Positions 1 to 10,532 of a stretch of 26,639 nt of DNA are shown here, piece after piece (the stretch's first letter is position 1; the number at the start of each line of letters is the position of its first letter). The stretch spans positions 1 through 26,639 of the forward strand of contig JAQGAU010000530.1 in the NCBI GenBank assembly GCA_034698045.1. Direction: 5' to 3'. The stretch is from Paramacrobiotus richtersi. Its lineage: Eukaryota; Tardigrada; Eutardigrada; Parachela; Macrobiotidae. The notes beneath the pieces are model-generated. The model worked only from the letters and a program-made list of their open reading frames with translations, did no database searches and was not told the DNA's origin. The translations under genes and the position numbers were made by a program.

Positions 1-810
1 ATGAGACATATCAGGGTCCACACACACACAAAAACACGTATCTATGCAACATTGTGCCCCACTTGTGCATTCCTACCAATAAATTGATATGGTTGTCGTT
101 GCTGCTGCACGCAATACGGTTTCTTATGTTCTTTGTCCCAGCGAAGCACCACGCTGCGCCTACCATACGGGTTTATCCATTTGCCCAAGTAAATTCCCAC
201 TGCAATGCCTTCCTGCAGCCTGCGTGGTTGTGATTAATTGACCGAAGTGAAGCGAAGGTCCTCCATATTCATGGGTACCGCAAGAGCGGTGTTGAAAGAC
301 GTTTCTTCGTACAGCGATAGCGCAGTACGCAATTCATCCGATTTTCGTCAGATTTGAAGATCATAAGTTTTTCAATTTTTGAATGTATATCTCGAAAAAT
401 AAGAGCACATTTCTTGGAACAACGGACTCTTTCGTCTCCTTAACCGCAAGCAATACGGCCCGAATAATGGGCCATCCGTGTGTCCTTGCACATTTAAATA
501 AGAATTGTCCGTTCACTCCGGTCTTCATCGCTATAGCGCAGTGGGTTGCGAATGTCTGTTGTACATCGGAACAGCAGCTACCATTTGATTTTTCATCTGG
601 CCTACTCGAGCTCGCTCGAATCGCTGTCATCACATGGACCATTTACAAAACTTTCATCATGCTCAGATCGTAGTCAGATGTGACAGATAAGGCCAAGAAC
701 GAAGCTTGATTGAAAACTACATCTTGCGCGGTTCCCTGTTAGCACTATCAGCGTCAGACAATCTATAACGCTGCTTTAAGCGTCGCTGCTCAATATATTA
801 ACAGTAACCT
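1..810. other. Intergenic, no supported gene
   Basis: A short CA run lies near 20-36. The region from about 361 to 673 is open on both strands (93 and 96 codons), but neither translation resembles a known domain and the two ORFs shadow each other, so I do not call a gene. An in-frame TAA at 805-807 closes the frame just upstream of the receptor ATG at 811, which supports that start. Confidence 0.5.
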
Positions 811-1797
811 ATGGAAGCCGCGAATTTTGCCTTTCTTTGGAATTCAACACAAAATACCACGGTTATTTGGAACGCAACCAACCTTCTGACCACACCACAT
901 GGCTGGACCCCATGGCTAGGCATCGTCCTCGGCACGGCCGCCCTAGCGTTTGTTCTAAACCTGGGTGTCCTTATCTTTCAAACCCTGCCACAAGCCAATG
1001 TTTCTGCATTTTCAATATACTTGATCGTCATATTTATCGTCAACATCATATTCTTAACTTTCGTCCGGCCAATCTATATCCTACAAGTTTTCTATGGAAT
1101 ATTTCCCGGTGGTTACGCGCTGTGCGCGACATACATGTATTTTCAGAGGATCGTCGGTATCATCCCAGTAATTTCGCATGTGCTCGTATCGATAAACCGT
1201 TTCTGGGCAATCCAGTTTCCTATATCATATAAACAAAGACACAATAAAAAGGTTGCCGTTTACATATGTCTTGGAATGTTGTGTTACGTCCACTTAATCC
1301 CTTTTCCGATATATCTCGTGGAGTTCTCACATCCAGTTGAGCAACGTAGGGGGTGTGATCCAGGCACGGGGTACGCAACTGCCTGGGGACGAGCAGGTTT
1401 TATCCTTCACCGACTAATTCCGCTTTTTACCGTGGTACTTATTTATCTCTATATAATCATAAAGATCCGACTGCAGAAGAAACGGCCAGGCGTAGGAGTG
1501 CTGTCTGCGCCAGAGCACGTGCAACTCGGGTCTACCGGATCCTCAACAAGGACGCAAACCACTTTAAATATTAAAAGAAAAACAAGTGCCCGCAAGAAAA
1601 AGAAAGTGAAGCCATTCGTCGTACTAACCCTGACATCGATTAGTGTACTACTCTGCTGGATTCCCTCAGCTGTCTACTGGTTGGCCCTGCTGTTCCTGAA
1701 TAAAGTTTTATCCACTTCTGTTTCCAACATCACGACGACCCTGTATTCTTTGCAGATGGTGTTCGATCCTCTCATTTTTATTTTCAGCTTCAGATAG
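811..1797 (+). CDS. Rhodopsin-like 7TM receptor, family A (intact, 328 aa, single exon)
   Basis: Predicted plasma-membrane G-protein-coupled receptor; ligand unknown. The N-terminus carries glycosylation sequons at N11, N15 and N21. Seven hydrophobic segments lie near residues 34-58, 66-90, 105-128, 148-170, 198-220, 268-292 and 302-326. Class A landmarks are N50 in TM1, C105 and C182 (probable disulfide), N129-R130-F131 in place of DRY, C282-W-I-P285 in TM6, and DPLIF (319-323) in place of NPxxY. The third intracellular loop is very basic (residues 255-267). Oddities are that the D of TM2 is replaced by N and that the protein stops five residues after DPLIF, with no helix 8 or tail. The ATG at 811 has an in-frame stop two codons upstream. 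The closest relative in the window is the broken copy at 12035-13020. Class A membership is secure; the subfamily is not recognised. Confidence 0.9.
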   Translation: MEAANFAFLWNSTQNTTVIWNATNLLTTPHGWTPWLGIVLGTAALAFVLNLGVLIFQTLPQANVSAFSIYLIVIFIVNIIFLTFVRPIYILQVFYGIFPGGYALCATYMYFQRIVGIIPVISHVLVSINRFWAIQFPISYKQRHNKKVAVYICLGMLCYVHLIPFPIYLVEFSHPVEQRRGCDPGTGYATAWGRAGFILHRLIPLFTVVLIYLYIIIKIRLQKKRPGVGVLSAPEHVQLGSTGSSTRTQTTLNIKRKTSARKKKKVKPFVVLTLTSISVLLCWIPSAVYWLALLFLNKVLSTSVSNITTTLYSLQMVFDPLIFIFSFR

Positions 1798-1954
1798 AAG
1801 GTTTAGTTCGCACTCGATTTCTGGGCTTGTGAGAACGCTACGTAAAAATGCGCAGAACTGCCTGTCACGGAATGATGTACGGACTTGGATGAACTTTTCA
1901 TGGAACCCAGTCACTGCGTCGGAGCCTGTCTTTTAACTGATCTCTTTGTTATTT

Positions 1955-1960
1955 AATAAA
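1955..1960 (+). promoter_or_regulatory. Candidate polyadenylation signal for the 811-1797 receptor
   Basis: A canonical AATAAA hexamer lies about 160 bases past the stop codon on the coding strand, a plausible 3' UTR length. No transcript evidence is available. Confidence 0.4.
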
Positions 1961-3790
1961 AACAATCGATACAAGATTATTATTCTTACTTTCAAATACT
2001 GAGTGACAAGTCCTCGTGGATATTTTTGGTTCACATTTCGTAGCATTGCGCTTCGTTGTACTGTTGTGATGTACGTTGTCGCGGCGCAAATACAGTTGCT
2101 GAACCCGTGGTGAGCGTGCGGAGGGCAACCCGCTCGGCGTTACAGGATTGCATGCACACTAGTTATTACATTAATAGTTGTAAGTCAATGGGAGCAAAGC
2201 TTTGCTGAGCAGCAGATTATGAAAAAAATGTTCCCCGTTGATAATCGATGCCCAATGGGGTTGCAGGTGTAATACACAAGAAAGAAGACAAACTGAAATG
2301 TTAGCTTTGAGCCTGGGAGTACGTGTCTTGAGCAACTAGCAAGCGCAACAAAAAATCCAAACCTGTGGTGTAAATGGTTCACCGCTGGTAAACTTGTTGG
2401 AGCCACGAGTTTCGAGTTCTACAGGCCTCGCCAACACAATGGTTACCAATAGGCAAGAGCGAGACCGCTGGTGACCCTGAGTTGAATGACGGGGTAAATT
2501 CGCTGTGAATTTACGGAGATTACACGCTGCTTCTTTGCAGCTGTTCTACTATGATTCTGCATTGTAAAAACGTGGGATAAAAACTTGCGGCGTTAGAACA
2601 CCGAAGCCACGTTGATGAAGATTATGCTGCATTTACGTGATTTTACGAAACTTCACATTTACAGAGCTTTTACGGCGGCAGCGTTGTAAAGTTTACCTTG
2701 AATTTAGATTGCCACGCTGTAAACGTTAAACGTTGTGCTTCGATTTAGCTATGGGAAACAGTTTGTAAGTTTTTTTTATCGTCAGTAACGCATCACTGAT
2801 TACCAACTGCAGCAGTTGATCATTTGATTACACTAGGGCGTGTTGAGAGGTAGATTCTAACATTCCACCATGACCATGGCCTGTGGCTGCCTAATTTATC
2901 GGTATAATATTATCAGCTCGAATTTCCATGTAAGATCCCGGTTCTTTTCTTTTCCGTAAATGGGTCGAAATCAGTACATATCACTCATACAAATAAATAG
3001 GTTTCTCTGGGTGAACAAGCCAGTTCTGCGGATATTTGTACGATGCAGTGATTTGGTCGTGAATAAGCGCACTGCGATCGGTTAGGACAGTCTGGCGGAT
3101 GATGATTGTTGAACTACGCAATGCCAGTCCATCACGTTGTCCTTTGACATTTCGAGAAAGCTTATAATCTGCAACAGACTGCACAGTACTATATTGTTTG
3201 TTGCATAAGTAGTGCACACGACGGGCTTCTGTCCGGAAATTAAGGCTACCGCTAGCAGAGGAAACTGACCTTAAAAAACGTTGTTTTTTATGAAAACGAT
3301 AACCCCAATCACTGCTCTCGTTCTGGCATTGTGTGCGCAACAGGCCTAGCTGCACAATGACGTGCTCCGATCAGCGCTAGCCTCTCTATTGAGTATTGAG
3401 CGAGCTATTGTCAGATGAATGGAAAAAGTTTGGAGCAGAAAGCTGAATGTAAAAGTTTCTCCTTTTACCATGTGCCTCATATCATTCTGTGTCTTTCTAC
3501 ATGGAAAGACTAACAACCGAAACATCGCAATAATAAAACTGAACGGTTTTCAAAAAAATCCAAAAAAACACTTTTTAAAAAGCGTTTTTTGGATTTTAAA
3601 AGCGCGAGTATTAATAAAACTTTTTTCTCTCTCGGTTGGTAAGCTTTCTCAATGAAATGACATTTTCTGGTCCGGTGCCGAATGCAACGCGAAAAACATT
3701 CGAATTGATATTGAATTTCAAAACGGGGAATGGCGACTTCTGGGAAACACCGACTGAAAATGGCTCAAATTCGCAGGGCAGGCATAAAAT
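1961..3790. other. Intergenic; weak ORFs only
   Basis: The best open frame is 124 codons on the minus strand at 2981-3355. It has no recognisable domain, no repeat partner and no obvious flanking splice sites. A 78-codon plus-strand ORF at 3419-3655 is AT-rich and overlaps a hairpin. Nothing here can be supported as a gene. Confidence 0.45.
3555..3597. repeat. AT-rich hairpin
   Basis: Thirteen bases at 3555-3567 are perfectly complementary to 3585-3597 (AAAATCC followed by six A, then its reverse complement). The interior is itself largely self-pairing, T5 followed by A5 at 3572-3581. It could be the centre of an old foldback element or simple AT-rich DNA. Confidence 0.5.
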
Positions 3791-3910
3791 ATGACAGATC
3801 CGGCTGACCACAGCGCGCGCTGCAAAGTTTGCACAGAGCCAGTGAAAGTGACCAAATGCAGTAAGAGCAATTATCCCAAAAGCAAACAAAAGTCTTCTCA
3901 CTCGCAGGAG
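3791..3910 (+). pseudogene. BED-type zinc-finger-like fragment (possible hAT transposase relic)
   Basis: The plus-strand frame from 3791 reads a Cys-x2-Cys pair (ARCKVC), then a VKVTK and SNY segment, then SHSQE. This resembles the BED finger spacing, with two Cys followed by a basic TSNLxxHL helix and His, as found at the N-terminus of hAT transposases and related proteins. The conserved histidine helix is degraded, and a stop sits just upstream in frame, so the aromatic start of the domain is missing. The downstream frame to 4129 has no recognisable transposase motif. A hAT-type miniature element lies only 400 bases away, which fits but does not prove a link. It could be chance. Confidence 0.35.
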
Positions 3911-4239
3911 ATGGTCATCATCAAAACAACTTTGCGGTTTATCAAAGACGGCAAAACAGATACTCGTACCGGCGCATTATCGACTATCTGCTGCATAGTA
4001 TCCACTGTATACATACCAACTAGATCTCTTGATTGTCATTTATACTTACAACGCAATATTACCAGTGCGCATGCGCCGAAATACATATTTAGGCATTATT
4101 GTATACGGTTTATGTGTAGTGGAACATAACTGATGTTACCGGTGCCGAGTAATTATAAATTAATGACATTTTCATTTTTAATTGTGAAATATAAAATGGA
4201 ATTACAAGAGCGTGCGGATATTGAAATTAATTAACAAAA

Positions 4240-4255
4240 GGCCCCTGTCGGGGCC
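4240..4255. repeat. GC-rich 6-bp stem-loop
   Basis: GGCCCC, loop TGTC, GGGGCC, preceded by an A-rich run. The shape recalls the histone mRNA 3' stem-loop (six pairs, four-base loop with U at positions 1 and 3), but there is no histone gene nearby and the closing pair and second loop base do not fit. Confidence 0.4.
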
Positions 4256-4299
4256 GAATCACTGAAAAAACATCATCCAAGTTAGCCGAAGGTGGTGCT

Positions 4300-4307
4300 G
4301 TGCCCAT
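4300..4307 (+). repeat. Target-site duplication, left copy
   Basis: GTGCCCAT directly abuts the left end of the miniature transposon and is identical to 4936-4943. Confidence 0.88.
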
Positions 4308-4935
4308 TAGAGATGAAAAATCGTTTACTTCAAGAAAACTAAACTAATATTTCGCAGGACCTGAAGAACTAAACTAAAACAGCGCTTTTTTTCGTCTGCG
4401 CTAAACTAAACGAACGATTTAAAACTCAAAACTAAACTAAGCTAAACGAAAAATTTGAACAGTCTACTGAAAAACTAAACTAAACGAAATGTAGCATTGC
4501 TAGTGTCTCACTGACGTCAACTTCAGCTTTTGCGTTAACGCAGCTGAATATAAAACGGCCGAAGTGTTGTCGCCGAAAAAAAACATTCTCAAAATAGGTC
4601 CGCACGGCATGCCGTATGGACTCTATATGGCCCGGACAAGAGGATGTCGAGCAGACGTAATTGGCCAATGCTTTTTCGGTGGAAACGCATTTCGGTCAGT
4701 ATGTTACTGCATGCGGTAGTTGGCGAATGCAATTTTTACAATTCGTGGGCGCATGATCACGCTAAACGTAAACTACTGCTTTGTTTTCCCAAAAACTAGA
4801 CTAAACTGAGCAGGAAAAATTCAAAAACTAAACTAAACGAAAACTAAAAAACTCTATAGGATTCAGAGCTAAACTAAACGAAACACTCGTTTAGTTTAGT
4901 TCGTTTTCGTTCAAGCGAACGATTTTTCATCTCTA
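4308..4935. mobile_element. hAT-type miniature inverted-repeat transposon (non-autonomous)
   Basis: The element begins TAGAGATGAAAAATCGTT and ends with the exact inverse, an 18-base perfect terminal inverted repeat that continues imperfectly inward. It is flanked by a perfect 8-base direct repeat GTGCCCAT (4300-4307 and 4936-4943), the target-site size of hAT transposons. Total length is 628 bases with no transposase ORF. Both ends are packed with copies of an AACTAAACTAAACGAA-like motif (about eight, including one cluster in reverse orientation), probably subterminal transposase-binding sites. The intact target duplication and matching termini suggest a fairly recent insertion. A 62-codon minus-strand ORF inside (4480-4668) is not recognisable. 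Confidence 0.88.
4869..4899. repeat. Subterminal hairpin inside the hAT-type element
   Basis: A perfect 13-bp inverted repeat (CTAAACTAAACGA and its reverse complement) with a 5-base loop AACAC. It is formed by two oppositely oriented copies of the subterminal motif. Confidence 0.8.
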
Positions 4936-4943
4936 GTGCCCAT
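4936..4943 (+). repeat. Target-site duplication, right copy
   Basis: GTGCCCAT directly abuts the right end of the element and is identical to 4300-4307. Confidence 0.88.
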
Positions 4944-5211
4944 TATTATATATTAATAATATGCGTATATGTACTACATTCATGCGTGTACATACAGATA
5001 CAATATGGGTATATGTATAATCCAGTCGCGGACGTTTTGACGCTAATGTTTTATCACGAATTATGTTCACAGTATTTCGCCCCAAAAATACCAATAATCA
5101 AAAATAACCAGAAACACAAACAAACAAAATATGATCCGGCTACAAACCTGCCGTTCATAAATGAACAAAGCATTTCGTATACCGCCATTCACAACAACAC
5201 AAAAGGGCAAT
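4944..5211. other. AT-rich spacer between hAT-type element and transposase
   Basis: TA-rich sequence, presumably the 3' flank of the Mutator-like element. I looked for a terminal inverted repeat matching the DNA right of 7500 and did not find one. Confidence 0.4.
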
Positions 5212-7500
5212 TTACACGCCGGTTCCGCAGATCCCTGCCCCGTAAGCCGGCCCAGTTTTCGCAGAAATTTTTCGCGGCTTGTTTTTTCGCGCTTGAGCAA
5301 CCGTTCCAGTGACTTTTAGACTTCGCAGCCGTTCTTGGTTAGCGATAAATTTCTTGTCCGCTAGAGATTTTCCGTTCAAAGCCTTGGCAGCTTTCTTCAG
5401 CAGGTTTTCTTCAAACTGTTGCTTTCGACTTTCGTCCTGTTCTCTGGCACGATCAATTGCTTCCTCTGGGAGCGTCAGGCCCATCAAATAAAACAAATCC
5501 CGGAGCGTTTTTTCATGTCCGTCATTATAGTAACATGTCGCCAAGTTTAGCGCGAACTGGACATTTCCTTTACTGCTTGATCGATCTTTCCCGTCAATTG
5601 ACCACAGTATGGAATTGAATGCTTCAACCTGGTCCCTGTTGCTGTTGTGCTTGAGGCTTTTTAGGAGTTCTCTTGAGGCGAGTTCTTCGAATACAGGCCA
5701 AATGGCTTTCAAACAGGCTTCTGGAATGATCTTTCTGGGGTCATGGTAATATTCTTTTCCTAATTCTTTCGCCTGAAGGTAACGACAGTACTTCGGATCA
5801 CATCCCCTAAAAATTAAAACAAATAAATACATAAAATTAATATAGTATTTACGCGATAACAACTCTTACATAAATTATTACAAACGTAGTATAAACATTT
5901 TGCAATTATCCTTACTTTTCATGTTCCGGTTTTTCATCCGTAGAGATTTTATGGAAATATGGTGCTTGAATCCACTTCTTTATTACACGAATTGGAGTGG
6001 TAAAGGTTACGTTTCGGACCAGGTTACTGGCCACCAACTTCCCGAGATCTTTAGCGACGTCCACTGTCATTCGTCCAGGGCCGGAAATTCTCTTCCCATC
6101 GGAAAGGAGCTCTTTACCACGCTTTTTCTTTATGGTTTCGATCCTTGGTGCGAATCTTTTCCCAAAATGGCTGTGGTCGTTGAGTTTACGGCACCGGTAA
6201 ATGCTTTTAACTGCGTTGTATCCCTTAGAATCCCCGTCGGCCAGAACCCGAATGATTCTATACAATCAAATCGGAAAATCAGACAGCGAATCGCTAAGAT
6301 TTGATAGTCATTCCGTACACATACAATTGTTGCAAAAAGAAAATGTTCTAGTTTCACTTTACTTTAAATTTACTTCTACTGACATTTTCTAAATAAACAA
6401 AAATTTTTAATGCAAGCTACATAAAAAAAACAACGAAAACAATTTCGGAACCCTTGGGCGGTCGCAGGTGACACACCATTTTTTTCTTCCCAGACATGTC
6501 AGGAGCGGGAATTTTCATGCGCCCAAACCAGGGCATCCGTTTCACAGAGCCCTGGTTCCGATTCTGGAAGAAAACGCGGCTGCAGAAATTGCAACCGCCC
6601 AGAGGATCCGACATCATTTTCACTTGATATATTTTACCTGACGTCATCTTCCATCCACAATTGCTTCGCTATTGCGGCAAAGCCGGCCGCTTCCATAGCG
6701 CCGGAAGACAAATCCCAGTTTTTCTGACAGTCATGTCGCTTATGCGGGCCTTCCTTACCGCGTTGGAGTTCACAAACATAACATAATTTGGAGTATATAG
6801 CCGTCCCGATCACCTTTCGACTTTCATTATAAATAGCGATAACACATCCAAAATTGGCGTTATGTCCGTACCGCTTAGACCATGTTCCATCCAGTGCAGC
6901 AGTAATTTCGTTACCATATTGTGCAATAACGGCATGGAGTGCTTTACGTCGACTGGTTTCGGCAAGTTGCTGCATAGCCGCTTGTGCTCGATCCCTGATG
7001 CTCTGGTACGCGCTGTAGCTTATTGTTCCCAATCCCATTCTTGCGCAGTAGTCGTTTGTTTCTTGGAATTTTCTCCCTTGAATCATTCCATTCAAAATAA
7101 TAGACACATTTACTTGATGTGGCTTTAGGGTTGTTGACGGATTATCGCCCGGCAGCCTTTCCGGATAAACAATACGCTCCGATGTTGAGATTTCTTGCTG
7201 ATGTCCGCTTTTGCATTTCAGGAGGTAGTGTTTTGCGAAGCCGGCATGAGATTTCCGATAATCGGGTACCAAAAACAACGGCGCTTGGCACAAGCGGGCT
7301 TTGCTAGCATTCACCCTTTGCATCTCTTCGCCACAACAACAGTTTCGCAAAATGGCACGCAAATTGCCAAGATTAAAAACAATTCCATCAGTATCGGGAT
7401 CATGTTTTTTGCTGATGCGCACAGAATCATCATTAACAACGCTATGCGATATAGTCGGAAACTATTTAAAAGTTTTATTATTGGGTTTTGTTTTACCCAT
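5212..7500 (-). pseudogene. Mutator-like DDE transposase gene, two introns, one early stop
   Basis: Encodes a DNA transposase of the Mutator-like type (the domain family with DGTW, GDGDSK and NQNExFNSLIW signatures). Read on the minus strand as exons 7500-6638, 6257-5916 and 5806-5212, the frame closes exactly at 600 codons including the stop. Both introns have GT-AG ends and phase 2 (380 and 109 bases). Probable catalytic residues are D204 in ALDGTW, D295 in ADGDSK and E463 in QVEAFNSILW. Cysteines near residues 54-56 and 243-260 may bind zinc. The natural ATG at 7500 gives an N-terminus beginning MGKTKPNNKTF, but codon 13 is TAG (7462-7464), so the gene is disrupted unless a later start is used. 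Otherwise it is open throughout. Terminal repeats could not be found, so the element's ends are not defined. Confidence 0.82.
6417..6647 (-). other. 76-codon cysteine-bearing ORF inside the first transposase intron
   Basis: This minus-strand frame begins at an ATG overlapping the splice donor and runs through most of the 380-base intron. It encodes a protein-like sequence with a C-x2-C pair (GGCNFC), several basic and aromatic residues, and a later Cys-His (VCHL). It may be a retained-intron alternative end, an older exon, or chance. It is not needed to reconstruct the conserved transposase order, since splicing joins DDV directly to RIIRVLADGD. Confidence 0.25.
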
Positions 7501-8400
7501 TTTCTAGGCATGCGATTACCAAGTATAAGTTTTGCAAATGATCGCGCAACTGTGAGTAAAACCAATCTTGCTTTCCAATGGTAGCAAGTGGAATGCATTG
7601 CATATGTTTGTTTTGATCAAGTCATAAAAGTCTATTGTGCTGCTGGGAGATAGAGAACGGCAGCATCCCCGTATTCATCAGGTAGAACAAAGTTCTGCCG
7701 CCATCGCAGCTTATGGTCAGCCGGTATTGCTACGAAGATGTACATCGGCCGGCACAGTCGTTCAGCTTTCTCATTTTTTACAGCCGCCTGTTTTAAAGCA
7801 ATGCAGTTGATCGTACCACCGTTAGGTAGTGCATTAAATTTGCTATCGATCTATGTATATTTCGAAAACGTCTTATTAGTACGTTTCTCTCTGCTAGCTG
7901 TTCCCTTAAGTGTTGTTTTCTTGAAACTTATTGTTATTGCGTATCAAATGGACAGCACCGTGCTCTGACAACAACTGCAAATCCAGCCTTCTTCGGAACC
8001 ACAATGGGATGCGTGTGGGCAAACAAGTACAAGCGCAGCCACACCGAGCATGTTACCCATCGAATTTGCCTTTGTCCTGTTGTGCTGTTTGGCTGCATAT
8101 GACTAGTTTGAAGCAAGATGCCGGTGCTCAGTGCCAGGTCTATTCAGCGAGCAGTATCAACCTGGAATACAGCCGTCTACATCCATAAGTAAATTACCAC
8201 TAAGAATTAATCTACTATTAAGAATGGTAGCTAAAGAACTACCATTCTTTAGCTGTTGCAGTGTTATCCTTTGTAAGGCGTCATTCGCCCTCTTGTGCTT
8301 GTTCTTGTAGAAGTATCGAATCATCAGTTGCAGGATTACGGGTTTGACTCTTGCGACACTTCGGCTTAGTTTATTTTAAGTTTAGTTTAGTTATTTAAGA
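7501..8400. other. Intergenic: 5' flank of transposase and upstream of family B receptor
   Basis: Contains only short unremarkable ORFs (76 and 85 codons on the plus strand). The only structure I see is the overlapping hairpin pair at 8220-8254. It must hold the promoter of the 8401 receptor, but no core promoter motif stands out. Confidence 0.45.
8220..8254. promoter_or_regulatory. Two overlapping, mutually exclusive hairpins
   Basis: AAGAATGGTAG (8220-8230) is complementary to CTACCATTCTT (8239-8249), an 11-bp stem. AGCTAAAGAA (8229-8238) is also complementary to TTCTTTAGCT (8245-8254), a 10-bp stem. The two stems share bases and cannot form together. They lie about 150 bases upstream of the family B receptor ATG, in its promoter or 5' UTR. 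Function is unknown; the structure itself is exact. Confidence 0.5.
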
Positions 8401-9621
8401 ATGTTGACAGGCAGTACCACTGTGAATCTGACCGAGGATCGCAGCAACGCCAGCATTAATGGAAGTTTATCGCGGATTCTCTTGGATCGCACATCTCTGG
8501 TCCTGTGGTTCACGGCGACCATGACGATCTGTACCGCAGGAACCATTCTGGCTGGATGCATCATTGTCGCATTTCTTGTTCAGAAGAGCCTGCTTCGAGG
8601 CTCCAACATCCTTATTGGATTCCTTCTCTGTGTCGATCTGCTCAATGCTGCGGTCTTTATGCCCATGACCTTTATCGTTCTTCTGCTGTCCCAGCTGGGT
8701 TGGCAGATTAACGCAGACAAAATCTGTCAAGTTGCGCAGTTTTTTATTTTGCTGATGAACTGTATAGCGACCTGGATCGGCGCCTTCATTGCCATTAACC
8801 GTTTTATTGCTATATTTCTTCCGCATGAGTGAGTTTTACAGAGACCAGACAATGCATTTCGGCACTCATTTTTAAATGTGAGGTGTATAATTACAGGTAC
8901 GAAGCATGGATTAGAACTAAGATTCTTATCACTATGGCTGTCCTAAGCGGCACTTTTGGCTTGAGTGTCGCCATCCCGCCGTTACTGGGCCTTGGTGGCT
9001 CATATGGACGGTTATATCCGATGGGCAGCTGCGCCATGTCGTCCAAGCCAGGCCACCTTGCCAACTTCTACATTGGCTTTGGTAGCACGCTTCCCACTGT
9101 TATCCAGGGCGTTCTCTACCTTTGCTTGTCTGTACACATGGCCTGTGGTCGTCGTATCTTCCACTATGGCCCGAGAGCTGTTGCGGTGACTCGTGACAAA
9201 GTCGCTCATAAACGACGACGGAACACTGGTCGCATGCTGATTGTGTCCTACATCTGGTACCTTATCTGCTTCATCCCGGTCCCTGTCTTGCTGACCTATT
9301 TTCCCTGTGTGTTCCAAATGGCGAATGTCTTCATTTGGCTGAGGACGATGCAACTCTGCGGATTTGCCGGAACTCCGGTAGGTCACAGCTTTAAATTTTC
9401 CATCAAGGGACGGACTTTTCGGATTAGTTCTATTTATTAGACATACAGTACAATACCTCCTGTATCATTTGCAGTCTATCTTTCTCCTTCTGAGTGAGGA
9501 ATACAGAGAAGCTGTACGTGGAATTTTTCGCAGGAAGGGTCAAGTGCATCCCTATAGTCAGCAGATCCAGTCGGGTCAAAAGCTACCTTTACATGCGGTT
9601 CGCACAATGGAAACCAACTAA
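8401..9621 (+). CDS. Rhodopsin-like 7TM receptor, family B (three exons, 351 aa)
   Basis: Predicted class A GPCR; ligand unknown. Exons are 8401-8828, 8897-9377 and 9475-9621. Intron 1 (68 bases, GTGAGT to ACAG, phase 2) falls just after TM3, and intron 2 (97 bases, GTAGGT to GCAG, phase 0) splits the TM7 motif. Without splicing the frames hit stops; with splicing one open frame of 351 codons results. The N-terminus has sequons at N9, N16 and N20. Landmarks are D79 in TM2, C109 and C188, N133-R134-F135 in place of DRY, P209 in TM5, CFIP at 267-270 in place of CWxP, and TPSIF (302-306) in place of NPxxY, followed by an amphipathic helix 8 (SEEYREAVRGIFRR) and a short tail. It differs from families A and C in keeping the TM2 aspartate and helix 8. 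It is intact. Confidence 0.87.
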
Positions 9622-10272
9622 CCAAGTGAATTTACATAGATTCTATTTTACATATGTTATTCGCTTGTATCAGTGGTTGCACTGTGTAATGAGTTTGTAT
9701 TTATCGTAAAGAACGGCTGTTGAGATTTTCTCCGCATTAGCCTGTTGTACTGTATATTTTTTCAACAGTAGTACGATGCGTGCCACTCGTCAGTAATAAT
9801 GAAATCGCATATTTACTCTACTTGCAGATTTGTAAATTCGTACCTTTCTGCACGTCGGTACTCGTTGAATTTACAGTAAGCCATCTAACAATATTTCTCT
9901 GCCTAAGTATCGCGTGCTTTAGTGACTGCAGTTCAGAAAGAGGTCGTACAATTCCACACATGCTGTTCAAATTAACAGCTTGTGGGAAATAAATCATTAC
10001 TTGGACGACCTTCCAGTACTTGGTAATGTTCTGATCATGCCATCAGGCTAACACTGGAGTAGATTTTGTGGTATTCGCTACAAAGCTTGGCGGCAGTATT
10101 TGCCTGCAAAATAAGACAGCTCCACCTGGCATACGTACACGATTCCCTTGGATTTGTTCATGTACCGATTTTGGCCCTGGTCAACGTGTTGACTGACATA
10201 TGTAATTGTTAACAAAAAGAAGCAAACACCCACACACCATTAAAAACGATTCAAAATCGGAACACTTATTAG

Positions 10273-10315
10273 TTATTTCATGCATTTCATGCACGCATGC
10301 ATTTCATGCATTTTT
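10273..10315 (+). repeat. Short tandem repeat, ATTTCATGC-type
   Basis: Four near-copies of ATTTCATGC, interrupted once by a CACGCATGC segment. Confidence 0.6.
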
Positions 10316-10532
10316 AAAGCATGTATTTAATTGCTATTCAAGCGCACTGCACAGTATCCATGGCCTTGAAAAATTAGCGGCACTCTTGTTGTTCCATAGG
10401 TTTCCAAAGCTTCCGGCTCACGTAGTGCCAAAAGAACGTCATTCAAAGATGAGTTTGTATTAAAAATCCGATACCCCTCACTAAAATATGAACAATTACA
10501 AGCAGTAAGCTACATGAAGTGTTTTCAAATGA

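Noticed and set aside
361-673. Overlapping 93- and 96-codon ORFs upstream of the first receptor
   Set aside because: Open on both strands in the same interval, with no recognisable motif on either; probably low stop density only.
2981-3355. 124-codon minus-strand ORF as a gene
   Set aside because: No domain, no paralogue in the window, no convincing splice sites; ORFs of this length are expected by chance in 26 kb at this base composition.
4240-4255. Histone-type mRNA 3' stem-loop
   Set aside because: Size and loop U positions fit, but the closing pair and second loop base do not, the 3' flank lacks the expected context and there is no histone ORF upstream.
8829-9440. Separate 203-codon gene starting at 8829
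   Set aside because: It is the second exon of the 8401-9621 receptor read through its flanking introns; the true exon is 8897-9377.
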